From Pseudolysobacter antarcticus (GTDB lineage Bacteria > Pseudomonadota > Gammaproteobacteria > Xanthomonadales > Rhodanobacteraceae): DNA of 64,000 bases. Position 1 is the first letter of the stretch; each line of letters starts with the position of its first letter. The notes under the pieces were generated by a model, which was not told the DNA's origin, searched no databases, and saw only the letters and a list, made by a program, of their open reading frames with translations. A program made the position numbers and the translations under genes. The DNA lies in the NCBI RefSeq assembly GCF_004168365.1, contig NZ_CP035704.1:3348001-3412000 (forward strand). Reading direction: 5' to 3'. Of the stretch, positions 37,046 to 47,705 are shown piece after piece.

Positions 37046-37259
37046 CAGGATATCCTCGGGTTTATGGTTGGCTGCTACTTTGCAGCACGCACTAAACGCT
37101 TCAACTAATGTGCCAGCATTCAAATGAATGAATATCAGTGAGTTGCAGAAAAAAATGCTCCTGCGTCGGGCCATTTGCAAGCCGATCGCGGCTGAACCAT
37201 GCGATTAGACACCCCGCTATGCGGTGAAGCTTTCTTTCCGCTGCCTGACGTATCCGCAT

Positions 37260-37290
37260 AAAAAACCCGGGCACCTGGCCCGGGTTTTTT
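37260..37290 (-). terminator. Rho-independent terminator after the subtilisin-like protease gene
   Basis: AAAAAA, CCCGGGC, a 5-nt loop, GCCCGGG, TTTTTT. The hairpin is symmetric and works on both strands. It sits 24 nt past the stop codon at 37314. Confidence 0.92.
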
Positions 37291-37313
37291 ATTCGTGGCG
37301 TTGTGCCCCAGAA

Positions 37314-39662
37314 TTATGGATGCCCCTTTATCGCTACCGTGATATGCATCGGCGGCGCCTTGTTGTTGACTTCGGTGAAGATCACCTGGGCAAACGTCAT
37401 GGCCGTGAACGTGGCGGTCGGTGCGGCGGTGATGGTCAACACCTGTTTCGCCGGCAGCTCGAAATTGTCGGTGAAGACCGTATCAGCGGTGCCGTTGAAA
37501 GAGAACGTATTCGGTACGACCGTGACGTTCAAACCGGTCGGCGTTTGCACCGTCACATTCCATGTGGTCTGCACCGGCAAGGTGTTGCGCAAGGTGCGCG
37601 TCCACGTATACGAAGCGACGACAGCGGCATTTCGCACCGAGGCCAGATTCAGTGTTTTCACATTGATCGTGCCGCCGCTCGGGTTCGCCGCGAGGAAATT
37701 CGCATAGGTTTCGTTCATCACAAAACCCGCCGCGGTAGCCTTGCTCAGATCGACACGACCACTGCCGACATCATCGACCGCCCACTGCGTCACGCCGTCT
37801 TCCTTGGTGCCGGTGACTGCCGTCATCTGGATCGCCGACTTGATTTCAGCTGGGGTCCAGTCCGGATGAACGGCCTTGAGCAACGCACCTGAACCGGCCA
37901 GATGCGGGCCGGACATCGACGTGCCGCTTTCAAGTTTGTAACTTGTGCCGCCATCGATCGGATTCCACGCCGCATAAATCACCACCCCCGGACCGGTATC
38001 ATCGGGTTTGGTCAGATCGGCGTAATTACCTGTCATCGGACCACGGAAACTGAAGTCGGCAAGCACGTCGCCTTGAATCGTCCCGATCGCATTCGGATCG
38101 AAACTGGTTGTCGTCGGTGTGGCGCCGTTGGCAGTGATGAAGCTCACCAGATTCTGGCCGTCGACTTGCAACAGACTATACGTCTGGATCAGTTGTGCCG
38201 CCGCCCCTGCCGCCGCGGTATCCATGTTGATGATGCCGATCGCGTTGTTGTAGATGAAGATCGCCTGCGCGCCCGCCGCAGTGGCGTTGTCCATCTTCTC
38301 GGTGAAATTACAGGCACCGCGTGCGATCAACGCTACGGAACCGGCGAAGAAATTCGCCGGAAATCCACCGGTGGCTGTGCAACCCGTCGGATTCGCCGCG
38401 TTATAGCCGATCGGCAAATTGGTAAACGCGGTCGCCGCCGGTGTGGTGCTGCCGGGCGTGCCAAGCAGAATCTGGGTGTTGGCTGGCGGCGTACCCGGAC
38501 CGGTAGCGCTGAGCGCCACGCCAAGCTGTTTGTCCTGCGACGACGCGGCAACCGTATTCACCCAAGGTCCCTTGTGGTTGACCTGTCCGATCGGGCTGGT
38601 GATGGTCGCCGTCGTGTTGCCTGCCGAGGCCGCGACGAAGATTCCCGCATTCACTGCATTCAGGAAAGCACGGTCGACGTCAGTGGCATTCCACGGCGTG
38701 GTGCCGCCGCCGATCGAAAAGTTGATCGCATTCACGCCATCGGCAATTGCATTGTTCACGCCGGCGATACTGTCTGATGTGCCGCAACCCGGCAGGGTTG
38801 GCGATACGGTATTGCACACCTTGTAGCTATTGATCTTGGCGCACGGCGCGACGCCGGAAATCTGCGTCCACGGTGCCGGAAGATTCGGTGATGGCGTCGC
38901 ACTGTTGTCGACGGTATTGCCGCCAGCAATGCTGGCGGTATGCACACCATGCGCCGAGTTATAAGCATCTGCCTCGACATCGCTGCTGGTGCAAACACCG
39001 CCACTGGACGTGGCACAACCTGCCGCCTTGAGTTTGTGATTGCTCGGGCCGAAACCGCAGCTCGCATCGTCGGTGAACGAAGGATGGCCGGTGTTGGTGC
39101 CGCTATCGAGAATGCCGATCGTCACGCCGGCACCGCGATGGATCGCATCCCCAGGCGGCGCGTTCCAGATTGCCGGCGCACCGATGAAGGCAGGGCCACG
39201 GAACGTATCCAGTGGAAGAATCTCGTCTGCCGTGATTGCTTCCACGCCCGCGAGCGTGGCCACCTTGGCCGCTTCGCTCGCACTGAGTTCGACGGCAATG
39301 CCATTGAACACGAGATCGTAACTGTGCTTGGGATGAATCTCACGACCGATGCTGCCGGCGATATCGTGCAGATGACTAGCCTGCACATCTATCAAATGTT
39401 TGCGGTACGCAGTCACTTCCGGGCGCTTCACATCGAATTGCTCGCGTGATTCCGACACCGGTGCGGTGGCTTTCAGTGCGAGATTTCCGCCTTTGTAATC
39501 CAGCGCGCCCGGCTCGCTGAAACGGATGATGTACACCGATTTCGCGTCGGCAGCCGATGCAGCGCCGGCAACGCCGGGTAACGCCGCAAACACAGTTGTG
39601 GCGCTTGCGAAAACTGCGCACAAGATATGCGCCAGTGTCTGGTTTTTTGAAATTTTGAACAT
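37314..39662 (-). CDS. Secreted subtilisin-like serine protease (S8) with PA domain
   Basis: A 782-residue preproprotein. The signal peptide is followed by an inhibitor-I9-like propeptide (about 40-150, SVYIIRFSEPG ... YDLVFNGIAVEL). The catalytic triad is Asp186 (GILDSGTN), His238 (AHGVHTASIAGG) and Ser582 (GTSMSGPHLAG). A protease-associated domain is inserted at about 430-500 (ARGACNFTEKMDNATAAGA). The C-terminal about 130 residues form a fibronectin-like beta domain (TWTRTLRNTLPVQTTWNVTV). It lacks an autotransporter barrel and the F-x-D-G-F-E tail of its neighbours. It should be an extracellular broad-specificity protease. GGAG lies 10 nt before the ATG. It is a single-gene unit with its own terminator. 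Confidence 0.92.
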   Translation of the reverse strand: MFKISKNQTLAHILCAVFASATTVFAALPGVAGAASAADAKSVYIIRFSEPGALDYKGGNLALKATAPVSESREQFDVKRPEVTAYRKHLIDVQASHLHDIAGSIGREIHPKHSYDLVFNGIAVELSASEAAKVATLAGVEAITADEILPLDTFRGPAFIGAPAIWNAPPGDAIHRGAGVTIGILDSGTNTGHPSFTDDASCGFGPSNHKLKAAGCATSSGGVCTSSDVEADAYNSAHGVHTASIAGGNTVDNSATPSPNLPAPWTQISGVAPCAKINSYKVCNTVSPTLPGCGTSDSIAGVNNAIADGVNAINFSIGGGTTPWNATDVDRAFLNAVNAGIFVAASAGNTTATITSPIGQVNHKGPWVNTVAASSQDKQLGVALSATGPGTPPANTQILLGTPGSTTPAATAFTNLPIGYNAANPTGCTATGGFPANFFAGSVALIARGACNFTEKMDNATAAGAQAIFIYNNAIGIINMDTAAAGAAAQLIQTYSLLQVDGQNLVSFITANGATPTTTSFDPNAIGTIQGDVLADFSFRGPMTGNYADLTKPDDTGPGVVIYAAWNPIDGGTSYKLESGTSMSGPHLAGSGALLKAVHPDWTPAEIKSAIQMTAVTGTKEDGVTQWAVDDVGSGRVDLSKATAAGFVMNETYANFLAANPSGGTINVKTLNLASVRNAAVVASYTWTRTLRNTLPVQTTWNVTVQTPTGLNVTVVPNTFSFNGTADTVFTDNFELPAKQVLTITAAPTATFTAMTFAQVIFTEVNNKAPPMHITVAIKGHP

Positions 39663-39929
39663 CGATCAGCTCTCCAGGATTTTGTATTCGGCATGGCAGA
39701 AAATTTCGCACGACTGCGCAGTATTGCAAGTCATCTATGGCCGGCCCCAGATCAGCGGGCACACGGCGGTGTCTCCAGAAAATGCATGGGGCACGCCGTA
39801 TAGTCTCAGATTAACGCCAATTAATCCCGAGCTTTACACCTGCGAACAAACACGCTCAAGCCATGCGTGAGCCGCAGCGCGTGAGCTTCGGCTACCATTC
39901 CGCTTTCTTCGATACTCGGTAGTCCTGCC

Positions 39930-42311
39930 ATGCGCTTGCTAAAACGTATTCTGCTTCTGCTTATTGCGCTGATTCTGCTGGCGCTACTCGGTCTGTGGCT
40001 GACCTTGCATCAGAGCCTGCCGCGGCTCGACGGCGAGTTGACGCTACCGGGATTATCGGCGCCCGTGCAGATCGAACGCGATGCACTCGGCACCGCCACG
40101 GTGCGTGCGCAGAATCGCCGCGATCTGTCATTCGCCTTGGGTTTTGTGCATGCGCAGGAACGGTTTTTCCAGATGGATCTTATGCGTCGCAGCGCCGCCG
40201 GCGAGCTTGCTGAACTGGTCGGCGCGGCGGCGCTGCCGCTCGATCGCCTGCGTCGCCCGCATCGTCTGCGCGCGCGTTTTGCCGAGGCTGTCGCCAAGGC
40301 CGATGCGGCCGAACACGATCTACTCGCCAGTTATCGCGATGGCGTGAACGCCGGACTTGCGCAACTCGGCGCACGGCCATGGGAATATATTTTGCTCGGG
40401 CAAACGCCCGCACCGTGGCGCGATGAGGATTCGGCACTGATCATCGGCGCGATGTATTTCGACCTCAACGACGGCGGCAATACGCGCGAGCTTGCCTTCG
40501 CAAAAATCCACGCCGCATTGCCGCCATCGGTCTACAAGTTCTTGAGTGCATCGGGCGGCGCGGCAGATGCACCGCTGCTTGGTTTGCCGCTGCGCTCACC
40601 GACATTACCTTCCGCTACCGAACTGGATTTGCGCAAACTCGATCCGGCGTTGCTGCGTGTTCCAGCGGATGCCGCCGAGCCGCATACGATTCCCGGCAGC
40701 AACAGTTTTGGCGTGGCCGGCGCGCTCACGCAAAGCGGTGCCGCGCTGATCGCCAACGACATGCATCTCGGCCTGCGCGTACCCGGACTGTGGTTTCGCG
40801 CGCGATTGGTTTATCCGAACCCGCGCCATCGCGGCGAGGATGTCGATGTCAGCGGCGTCAGCCTGCCCGGCACGCCGGGCATCGTGGTCGGCAGCAATCG
40901 GCACGTGGCATGGGCGTTCACCAACAGCTACGGCGACTGGGCCGACTGGGTGCGCATCACGCTCGATCCCGCCGATCAGACGCGCTATCGCACCGCGGAT
41001 GGCTGGTACAGCATCAAGACCTTCCCCGAGCTCATCAAGGTGCACGGCGGCGCGGATGAAAAACTCGACGTGCGCGAAACCCGCTGGGGCCCGATTCTGG
41101 GTACCGATGCCGACGACACGCCACTCGCGCTCGCATGGATCGCGGCGCAACCCGGCGGCGCCAATCTCGATCAGATGAAAATGGAGCTGGCCGATTCCGC
41201 CGACGAGATAATCGACATCGCCAATCGCAGCGGTATGCCACCACAAAACATCATCGTCGGTGATCGCGCCGGCAACTTGGAGTGGAGCATTTCCGGACGC
41301 ATTCCCAAGCGCACGGGCGACTATGATCCGCTGCTGCCGTCGGACTGGAGCCAGCCGAATATCGGCTGGAACGGCTGGCTCGATCCGAATCTTTATCCGC
41401 GTATCGCCAATCCAAATTCGCATCGTTTGTGGACCGCAAACTCTCGCGTAGTCGATGACGAATGGCTGAAGCTGATCGGCGACAGCGGCTACGATTTCGG
41501 TGCGCGTTCAAGCCAGATTCGCGACGATCTCAAGGCCAAGGAAAAATTCGCCGCGTCCGACATGCTGGAGATTCAGCTCGATGACCGTGCCTTGTTCATG
41601 GCGCAATGGAAAGGCGTGCTCGAAAAAACTCTCGGCAGCGCAGGCAACGATACCGCGCTGGTTGCCATGAAAACACAGCTGGCGAGCTGGTCAGGCCATG
41701 CCGATACCGCGTCGGTGAGTTATCGCCTTGTGCGCGATTTCCGCCGCGAGGTGGTCGATACCGTGCTCGATGGTTTTGCCGCGGCGGTGCGCGTGAAGTT
41801 CGCCGATTTCAAACTGCCAAAAATCGGCCAGTCCGAAACTTTGGTGCAGGCAATCGTGGCGCAGCGCGCGCCGCATCTGCTGCCGCCGGGGTATGCAAGC
41901 TGGGATGATCTGCTGCTGAAATGCGCCACGCGTGTTGCGCATTATCTCGACCAACAGCCCGGCGGTATTGCTGCGCGTAGCTGGGGCGAGTTCAACAAAA
42001 GCGACATCCATCACCCACTCGCCAATGCGCTGCCACTGATCGGCCGCTGGCTGTCGATGCCGCGCGACGGCTTGCCCGGTGACTCGTTCATGCCAAGAGT
42101 GCAAGGCGCGGATTTCGGCGCGTCGGAACGTTTGGCCGTCGCGCCTGGGCACGAGGAAGAAGGTTATCTCGAACTGGCTGGTGGCCAGAGCGATCACCCG
42201 TTATCACCGTTCTTCGGCGCCGGTCATGCTGACTGGATGCAAGGCAAGCCAACGCCATTCCTGCCGGGTGCAACAAAATATACTTTGCAGCTTTCTCCAC
42301 AAAGCCACTGA
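39930..42311 (+). CDS. Penicillin acylase family (Ntn) hydrolase
   Basis: A 793-residue precursor. An N-terminal hydrophobic segment (1-28) exports or anchors it. The alpha-chain region has FALGFVHAQERFFQMDLMRR, a family signature. The self-cleavage and active-site serine is Ser257 in IPGSNSFGVAG; the Asn-rich oxyanion region and HLGLRVPGLWF follow. The family cleaves amide bonds of beta-lactams, acyl-homoserine lactones or other N-acyl compounds. Which of these applies cannot be told from sequence, so quorum quenching is possible but unproven. Divergent from the protease gene; a hairpin follows at 42357. Confidence 0.9.
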   Translation: MRLLKRILLLLIALILLALLGLWLTLHQSLPRLDGELTLPGLSAPVQIERDALGTATVRAQNRRDLSFALGFVHAQERFFQMDLMRRSAAGELAELVGAAALPLDRLRRPHRLRARFAEAVAKADAAEHDLLASYRDGVNAGLAQLGARPWEYILLGQTPAPWRDEDSALIIGAMYFDLNDGGNTRELAFAKIHAALPPSVYKFLSASGGAADAPLLGLPLRSPTLPSATELDLRKLDPALLRVPADAAEPHTIPGSNSFGVAGALTQSGAALIANDMHLGLRVPGLWFRARLVYPNPRHRGEDVDVSGVSLPGTPGIVVGSNRHVAWAFTNSYGDWADWVRITLDPADQTRYRTADGWYSIKTFPELIKVHGGADEKLDVRETRWGPILGTDADDTPLALAWIAAQPGGANLDQMKMELADSADEIIDIANRSGMPPQNIIVGDRAGNLEWSISGRIPKRTGDYDPLLPSDWSQPNIGWNGWLDPNLYPRIANPNSHRLWTANSRVVDDEWLKLIGDSGYDFGARSSQIRDDLKAKEKFAASDMLEIQLDDRALFMAQWKGVLEKTLGSAGNDTALVAMKTQLASWSGHADTASVSYRLVRDFRREVVDTVLDGFAAAVRVKFADFKLPKIGQSETLVQAIVAQRAPHLLPPGYASWDDLLLKCATRVAHYLDQQPGGIAARSWGEFNKSDIHHPLANALPLIGRWLSMPRDGLPGDSFMPRVQGADFGASERLAVAPGHEEEGYLELAGGQSDHPLSPFFGAGHADWMQGKPTPFLPGATKYTLQLSPQSH

Positions 42312-42356
42312 TTGCCCAATCGGAAGAAAAACTCCAAACACCCAGTTGCAATGACT

Positions 42357-42390
42357 CCCGGCGCGTGAATTTTTCCGCGCCGGGCTTCTC
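42357..42390 (+). terminator. Probable terminator after the acylase gene
   Basis: A 9-bp stem CCCGGCGCG / CGCGCCGGG with a 10-nt loop, then CTTCTC. The T-rich tract is weak. Located 46 nt after the stop. Confidence 0.55.
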
Positions 42391-42493
42391 ACCGGATTCG
42401 CGTCATGCGATCACGATTCGGTGCTAACGCCGTCAAAGCATTACAATGGTGCACTGCGTTAAATTCGCGTCCGCCCCATTTCCCGGTCATCGC

Positions 42494-44395
42494 ATGCCTT
42501 TAGTTACCCTGCAAAATCTCGATTTCAGCGTTGGCGGCCCGTTGCTGCTCAAGCAAATCAATCTCGCCATCGAACCAAACGAACGCGTCTGCGTGGTCGG
42601 GCGCAATGGCGCTGGCAAGTCCACGCTGCTGAAACTCATCGCCGGTGAAATCCGCCCGGATGACGGCGAAGTGCGCGTGCAATCCGGCGTACGCATCGCG
42701 CGGCTAGCGCAGGAAGTGCCGCAGAACGCGAGCGGCAGCGTGTTCGACGTCGTGGCCGAAGCACTCGGCGATATTGGCGCGTTGCTGGCGCAGTATCACC
42801 ATCTGATTCACGAGCTCGAACACGATGGCAATGCCGATGAACTCGGCGATGTGCAAGCCAAGATCGAAGCGCAGCACGGCTGGTCGCTGGAGCAACGAGT
42901 CACTCAGGTATTGTCGCGTTTGTCGCTGCCTGAAGATATCGATTTCAGCGCGCTTTCCGGCGGCATGAAACGTCGCGTTCTGCTCGCGCGCGCGCTGGTT
43001 GTGCAGCCGGATTTGCTGTTGCTGGACGAGCCGACCAACCATCTCGACATCGCTGCCATTGAATGGCTCGAAGATTTCCTGCGCAGCTTCGGCGGCAGCC
43101 TGTTATTCATCACCCATGACCGTGGTTTTCTGCGCCGGCTCGCCACGCGCATCGTCGAGGTGGATCGCGGCAACATCACCAGTTGGCCCGGCGATTACGA
43201 AAATTATCTGCGCCGGCGCGAAGAACGTCTGCACGCCGAAGCGCAGGCCGATGCGTTGTTCGACAAAAAACTCGCGCAGGAAGAAGTCTGGATTCGCCAA
43301 GGCATCAAGGCGCGCCGCACGCGCAACGAAGGCCGCGTGCGTGCACTCGAAGCGCTGCGCGAAGAACGCTCCGAGCGCCGTGAACTTGGCGGCAACGTGC
43401 GCATGGAAGTGACCGCGACCAAGTCCTCCGGCAAGATCGTGATCGACGCCGAGCACATGAGTTTTGCCTACGCCGATCGCACCTTGGTGAACGATCTGAC
43501 CTGCAAGGTTCTCCGCGGCGATCGCATCGGTATCGTCGGCCCGAACGGCGCTGGCAAGACCACACTGATCAAACTGTTGCTCGGCCAGCTCGCGCCGGAC
43601 AGCGGCACAGTCAAGGTCGGCACCAATCTCGAACTCGCGTATTTCGATCAGCACCGCAGTATTTTGCGCGAGGACTGGACCGCGCTCGACAACGTTGCCG
43701 AAGGCCGCGAGTTCATCGAGATCAACGGTGCGCGCAAACACGTGATGGGTTATCTGCAGGATTTTCTGTTCACGCCCGACCGCGCGCGCGCGACGATCAG
43801 CGCGTTGTCTGGCGGCGAGCGCAATCGCCTGCTGCTGGCCAAGTTGTTCGCCAAGCCGTCGAATTTTCTGGTGATGGATGAACCGACCAACGACCTCGAT
43901 ATCGAAACTCTGGAACTGCTCGAAGAATTACTCGGCGAGTACCAGGGCACGTTGCTGCTGGTATCACACGATCGCGAATTTCTCGACAACGTCGTCACCA
44001 GTGTGCTCGCGCTCGAAGGCCACGGCCAGGTGCGCGAATACGTCGGTGGATATGCCGACTGGTTGCGCCAGCGCGGCACACGCGAATCACGTATAAAAGT
44101 ACAGAATGCGGAAAAAGCCACAAGTATAGAAAAATCGACGCCCGCCACTGCAGCCATCGCGGCACCAGCGCCCGCCAAACGCAAACTCAGCAACAAGGAA
44201 GCCCGCGAGCTCGATCAACTGACCAAACGCATCGCCGAATTCGAGCAACGTATCGCCGAGCTCAGTGCAAAAATCCAGTCACCGGAATTTTATCGCCAGG
44301 GCGCTGCTGCTGTAGTTGCAGCGAACGATGAGCTGGCCTTGCAGCAGGCGCAGCTTGATCAGGCATTTGCACGGTGGGAAGAACTGGAAAGCTGA
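42494..44395 (+). CDS. uup: ABC-F family ATPase Uup
   Basis: A 633-residue protein with two ATP-binding cassettes and no membrane domain. Cassette 1: GRNGAGKST, LSGGMKRR, LLLDEPTNHLD. Cassette 2: GPNGAGKTT, LSGGERNR, LVMDEPTNDLD. An ABC-F linker rich in Arg/Glu lies between them. After an Ala/Pro stretch, the C-terminal about 75 residues are a coiled coil (RELDQLTKRIAEFEQRIAEL), which separates Uup from EttA, YbiT and YheS. E. coli Uup (635 aa) acts on ribosomes, and its loss raises excision of transposons. The ATG at 42494 (MPLVTLQNL) is chosen because the conserved fold starts there; an ATG at 42446 is possible. Confidence 0.93.
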   Translation: MPLVTLQNLDFSVGGPLLLKQINLAIEPNERVCVVGRNGAGKSTLLKLIAGEIRPDDGEVRVQSGVRIARLAQEVPQNASGSVFDVVAEALGDIGALLAQYHHLIHELEHDGNADELGDVQAKIEAQHGWSLEQRVTQVLSRLSLPEDIDFSALSGGMKRRVLLARALVVQPDLLLLDEPTNHLDIAAIEWLEDFLRSFGGSLLFITHDRGFLRRLATRIVEVDRGNITSWPGDYENYLRRREERLHAEAQADALFDKKLAQEEVWIRQGIKARRTRNEGRVRALEALREERSERRELGGNVRMEVTATKSSGKIVIDAEHMSFAYADRTLVNDLTCKVLRGDRIGIVGPNGAGKTTLIKLLLGQLAPDSGTVKVGTNLELAYFDQHRSILREDWTALDNVAEGREFIEINGARKHVMGYLQDFLFTPDRARATISALSGGERNRLLLAKLFAKPSNFLVMDEPTNDLDIETLELLEELLGEYQGTLLLVSHDREFLDNVVTSVLALEGHGQVREYVGGYADWLRQRGTRESRIKVQNAEKATSIEKSTPATAAIAAPAPAKRKLSNKEARELDQLTKRIAEFEQRIAELSAKIQSPEFYRQGAAAVVAANDELALQQAQLDQAFARWEELES

Positions 44396-44407
44396 ATCGT
44401 TTGTCGC

Positions 44408-46557
44408 TTATGTTTGGCGATAACGACGCCTGCGCAGCAAGGTCGCAAGCACGATCAAAACACTGATCGCAAACAGGCTCCAGCGGCTCAACGCCGGTAG
44501 AATCGTAGGCAGGATAAAGGCTACCGGTGCGAGGGTCGTCGCCACATAATCTGTGGCGCTATCGGCTGCCGTCGCCGGCAACGCTGCGGCATCGGGCGGC
44601 GTCATCGCCAGCGCCAGACTGCCGCTGTTCGGTGCCTGATCGGCATCGAATCCAAACGCGTACATCGTACCCCAATTCAGCGTATTGCCATCCGGCGCCT
44701 GCCAGACGATATGCTGATCCGCTATCGTCGCCACCCAGTCATTCATCGGGTTGGCATCGGCATCCGCGAATGTCAGATTGCTGATATTCACTCCTGCAGC
44801 AACCGGTACGGAAAACCGGCTGAAGCCCACGTTCGAGAGCAATTTCAGGCCTTGCGGATTCACGCTCGAGTCGTCACTGGCATGGGCCGGATCGATCACG
44901 GCGTGCGCAAAGTCGACGTTCATCACGGCGTAATCGTAATGGTATTTCCCACCGCCGAGCGCGTGCGTGCGCACCACGATACGGGCGTGACCATCTGGCG
45001 TGGCGATCTCGATATTATCGCTGTCGATCGCGACCACGCCGGGCGGTGGCGACCATGCGTTGACGACCGGACCGCCGCTCAGATCGCCGGTATCGAATTG
45101 CCAGATTGAGCTTATGCCATCGCCGCCGAGCACCTTGTGGAAATTCGACAGCATGCGATAACCCATGCTGCTGTAGGGGGTTTGCGCGTCACGAATGACA
45201 TACCAATATTCGAAAAAATATTGCGCGCCCGCATTCAGCGCCGGCGCGATATCGCTTTCGCGCACGACCATGTGGCGGCGCGGATCGACCGTACCGTATT
45301 CGCCGCTCGGACCCGCGTTTTGACCGCTGCAGATCGGATCGAAAATCGAGCCGCAACGTCCCACTGCCCGGTCGCCGGCACGATTTCGCGGCGTGGGCCG
45401 AGGTAATCCTCAAAGTCGTTGGTCGCGCCGCTGTAATTATCCTGGCAGGTTGGATACAACACACTCGGCGCGTGGCCGGGATCGCAGCCACATTGAAAAT
45501 TCACGCTGTAAAACGCGTGCTTGGCGGCTGAAACGCCGATCTGTTTGATAACGCCATTCGCATCGACAAGATACAGATTCCACACCAGATACGGATGTTG
45601 ATCGTTGTTGTACGGCGGCTGCGGCTGGCCGTGATTGTTGCGATTGAACATCGCATTCCACGCCACCGAACTCGTGCCGATATTCTGCAACGACGCATCC
45701 GGCGCAAGTACGACCAGACCGTCGGTGCTATCGGGTGTGCAGTTGCTGAAGCCGACATCGGTCGGAATTTTGCAGCGCTCGAAATTGATCTGATCAGGCA
45801 TACCGCCAGTGAGATCAGCGCCGCCCTGGATCAAGCTTATTTCGACCGGATTCGACGGCGATTGCCATTCGTAGCTGGTCGCGCACATCGGCAGTGTCGA
45901 GGCGGCGGATTGCGCTGTCGTCGTAAGCAGCGGCGCATGCGCCGTCGATATCGAATCGAGCGCACCGACCAGCATGTTGGCGAATTCGGGACGTCCCAGC
46001 GCCGCCGCGAATTGCGCCGACAAACGCAGGTTCATGTTGGTCAGACTCAAGGTTTGGCCATCTGCGCTGAGTGCGTAATGCGGATGATCGAGACGAAACC
46101 AGACCCGCCCAGCACGATCGACAACCTGCATGCCGAAATTGCTGCCCGGCGCGGGCTGCAACTCAAAGCCGCGCAAGTCGGCCGTACCGCCGTTGAACTG
46201 CAATACGAAGCCACCCGCATGCCTCAAGCCACCGCCGGTCAACGCGGTGAGTTGTCGGCCGCGCGCAGAAAATTCGAGCGTGCTTTGCGTTGAACCGGAA
46301 AACGAAATTTGCTGATACGCACGGCTGCGATGCTGCGGCGGAAGCGTTATCGCGCTTTCAGTCTGGACAACTTTTATGCCTAGTGGACCGAGTAGATCCT
46401 GATTGAAATACCATGTGGTTTGCGACGCCGAGCTGGTCCAATGATCAGACGTGTTGACCCGTTGCGAAGCGCTAATCGGCGCGCTCGCTTGCGCCAATGA
46501 ATGCAAAAACCCCAGCGCGAAAAAAAACATGGCGAACACGCGGGCAAAGGATTTCAT
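44408..46557 (-). pseudogene. Secreted IPTL-CTERM-like protein interrupted by a frameshift
   Basis: Two overlapping same-strand frames form one protein. The upstream frame starts at 46557 (signal peptide [20 protein letters not shown]) and leaves the protein-like sequence after PATGQW. The next frame carries on with GRCGSIFDPICSG to 44408 and ends with LPALSRWSLFAISVLIVLATLLRRRRY, an IPTL-CTERM-like anchor. Adding one C to the CCC run at 45360-45362 (plus strand) would give QWGRCGSIFDPICSG and an intact product of about 716 residues. The middle looks beta-rich and has several Cys (SLPMCATSYEW, FQCGCDPGH, PTCQDNYSG). The start overlaps the dapE stop by 4 nt (ATGA). It is either a true recent mutation or a sequencing error. 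Confidence 0.8.
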
Positions 46558-47696
46558 ATCGACTCACGCGGCGCCATCAACTGCGACAGAACACCTTCAT
46601 ACAGCGCCGGCAATCGCTCCAATTCATCGAGCGCGATATTCTCGTCGATCTTGTGGATGCTCGCGTTAGTCGGGCCGAGCTCCACGACTTCGGCGCCAAG
46701 CGGCGCGATGAAGCGCGCGTCGGACGTGCCGCCGCCGGTATCGGCAAGCGGTGTGATGCCGAGCTGCGTTTTGATGACGTGCGTCACCGCATCGCGCAGC
46801 GAACCTTCGCGTGTCAGGAATGGCTCGCCGGATAAATTCCACTCGAGCACATGATCGAGCTCATGATTTCGCAAAATCGCTGCGACGCGCGCCTGCAAAT
46901 CCTCGGCGCGACTGGCCGTGCCGAAGCGAAAATTGAACTGCAAATCTAGTTGTCCGGGAATCACATTGCCGACGCCGGTGCCGGCGTGGATGTTGGAAAT
47001 CTGGAATGAGGTTGGTGGGAATGCCTCGTTACCTTCGTCCCAAACTTCAGCCGTCAATTCGGCCAAGGCAGCGGCAAATTCATGAATCGGATTGCGCGCT
47101 TTTTCGGGATAAGCGACATGTCCTTGCACGCCGTTCACACGCAGGTTTCCACTGAGCGAACCACGTCGTCCGACACGAACGATGTCACCGAGCTGCGTCT
47201 GCGAAGACGGCTCGCCGACGATGCAAAAATCGATGTGCTGACGACGCTGGCGAAATTCCTCGACGACGCGTTTTACGCCGTCCTGCGACGGGCCTTCTTC
47301 ATCGCTGGTCAGCAGCAATGCAACGGTGCCGCGATGATCGGGATGCGCGCCGACAAAATTTTCGAGCGCCAAGGTCATCGCCGCGACGCCAGATTTCATG
47401 TCCGCCGCGCCACGGCCGTATAAACGTCCATCGCGCACGGTCGGCGCGAACGGCGGCGAAGTCCAGGCCGATTCCGGCCCGCTCGGCACGACATCGGTAT
47501 GCCCGAGCAACACCAGCAGCGGGCAGCCTTCGCCGTGTGTTGCCCAGAGGTTTTGCACTTCGCCGAACGGCAGGTGTTCGATGCGGAATCCGCAGCGCGC
47601 GAGACGCTGCGCCAGCAAATCCTGGCAGCCAGCGTCATGCGGCGTGACCGAGACGCGGCGGATCAGTTCACAGCTGAGATCGAAAATTTCCGACAC
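46554..47696 (-). CDS. dapE: Succinyl-diaminopimelate desuccinylase
   Basis: A 380-residue M20-family zinc enzyme that hydrolyses N-succinyl-L,L-diaminopimelate to L,L-diaminopimelate in lysine and peptidoglycan precursor synthesis. Metal and catalytic elements are [31 protein letters not shown] and, near the end, [12 protein letters not shown]. The length and the GGTSDARF motif match DapE rather than ArgE. It lies 9 nt after the ArsC-like gene and in one run with dapD. The stop overlaps the start of the frameshifted secreted-protein gene. Confidence 0.96.
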   Translation of the reverse strand: MSEIFDLSCELIRRVSVTPHDAGCQDLLAQRLARCGFRIEHLPFGEVQNLWATHGEGCPLLVLLGHTDVVPSGPESAWTSPPFAPTVRDGRLYGRGAADMKSGVAAMTLALENFVGAHPDHRGTVALLLTSDEEGPSQDGVKRVVEEFRQRRQHIDFCIVGEPSSQTQLGDIVRVGRRGSLSGNLRVNGVQGHVAYPEKARNPIHEFAAALAELTAEVWDEGNEAFPPTSFQISNIHAGTGVGNVIPGQLDLQFNFRFGTASRAEDLQARVAAILRNHELDHVLEWNLSGEPFLTREGSLRDAVTHVIKTQLGITPLADTGGGTSDARFIAPLGAEVVELGPTNASIHKIDENIALDELERLPALYEGVLSQLMAPRESI

Positions 47697-47705
47697 GCGA
47701 TGCCT

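Noticed and set aside
36632-37108. Hydrophobic plus-strand frame with Val-Ile-Thr repeats
   Set aside because: It is the reverse strand of the His/Asp/Arg repeat; the minus frame has a signal peptide and SD.
45340-45380. Programmed frameshift at the break in the gene at 44408-46557
   Set aside because: No slippery heptamer and no stimulating structure seen; a lost base in a short C run is simpler.
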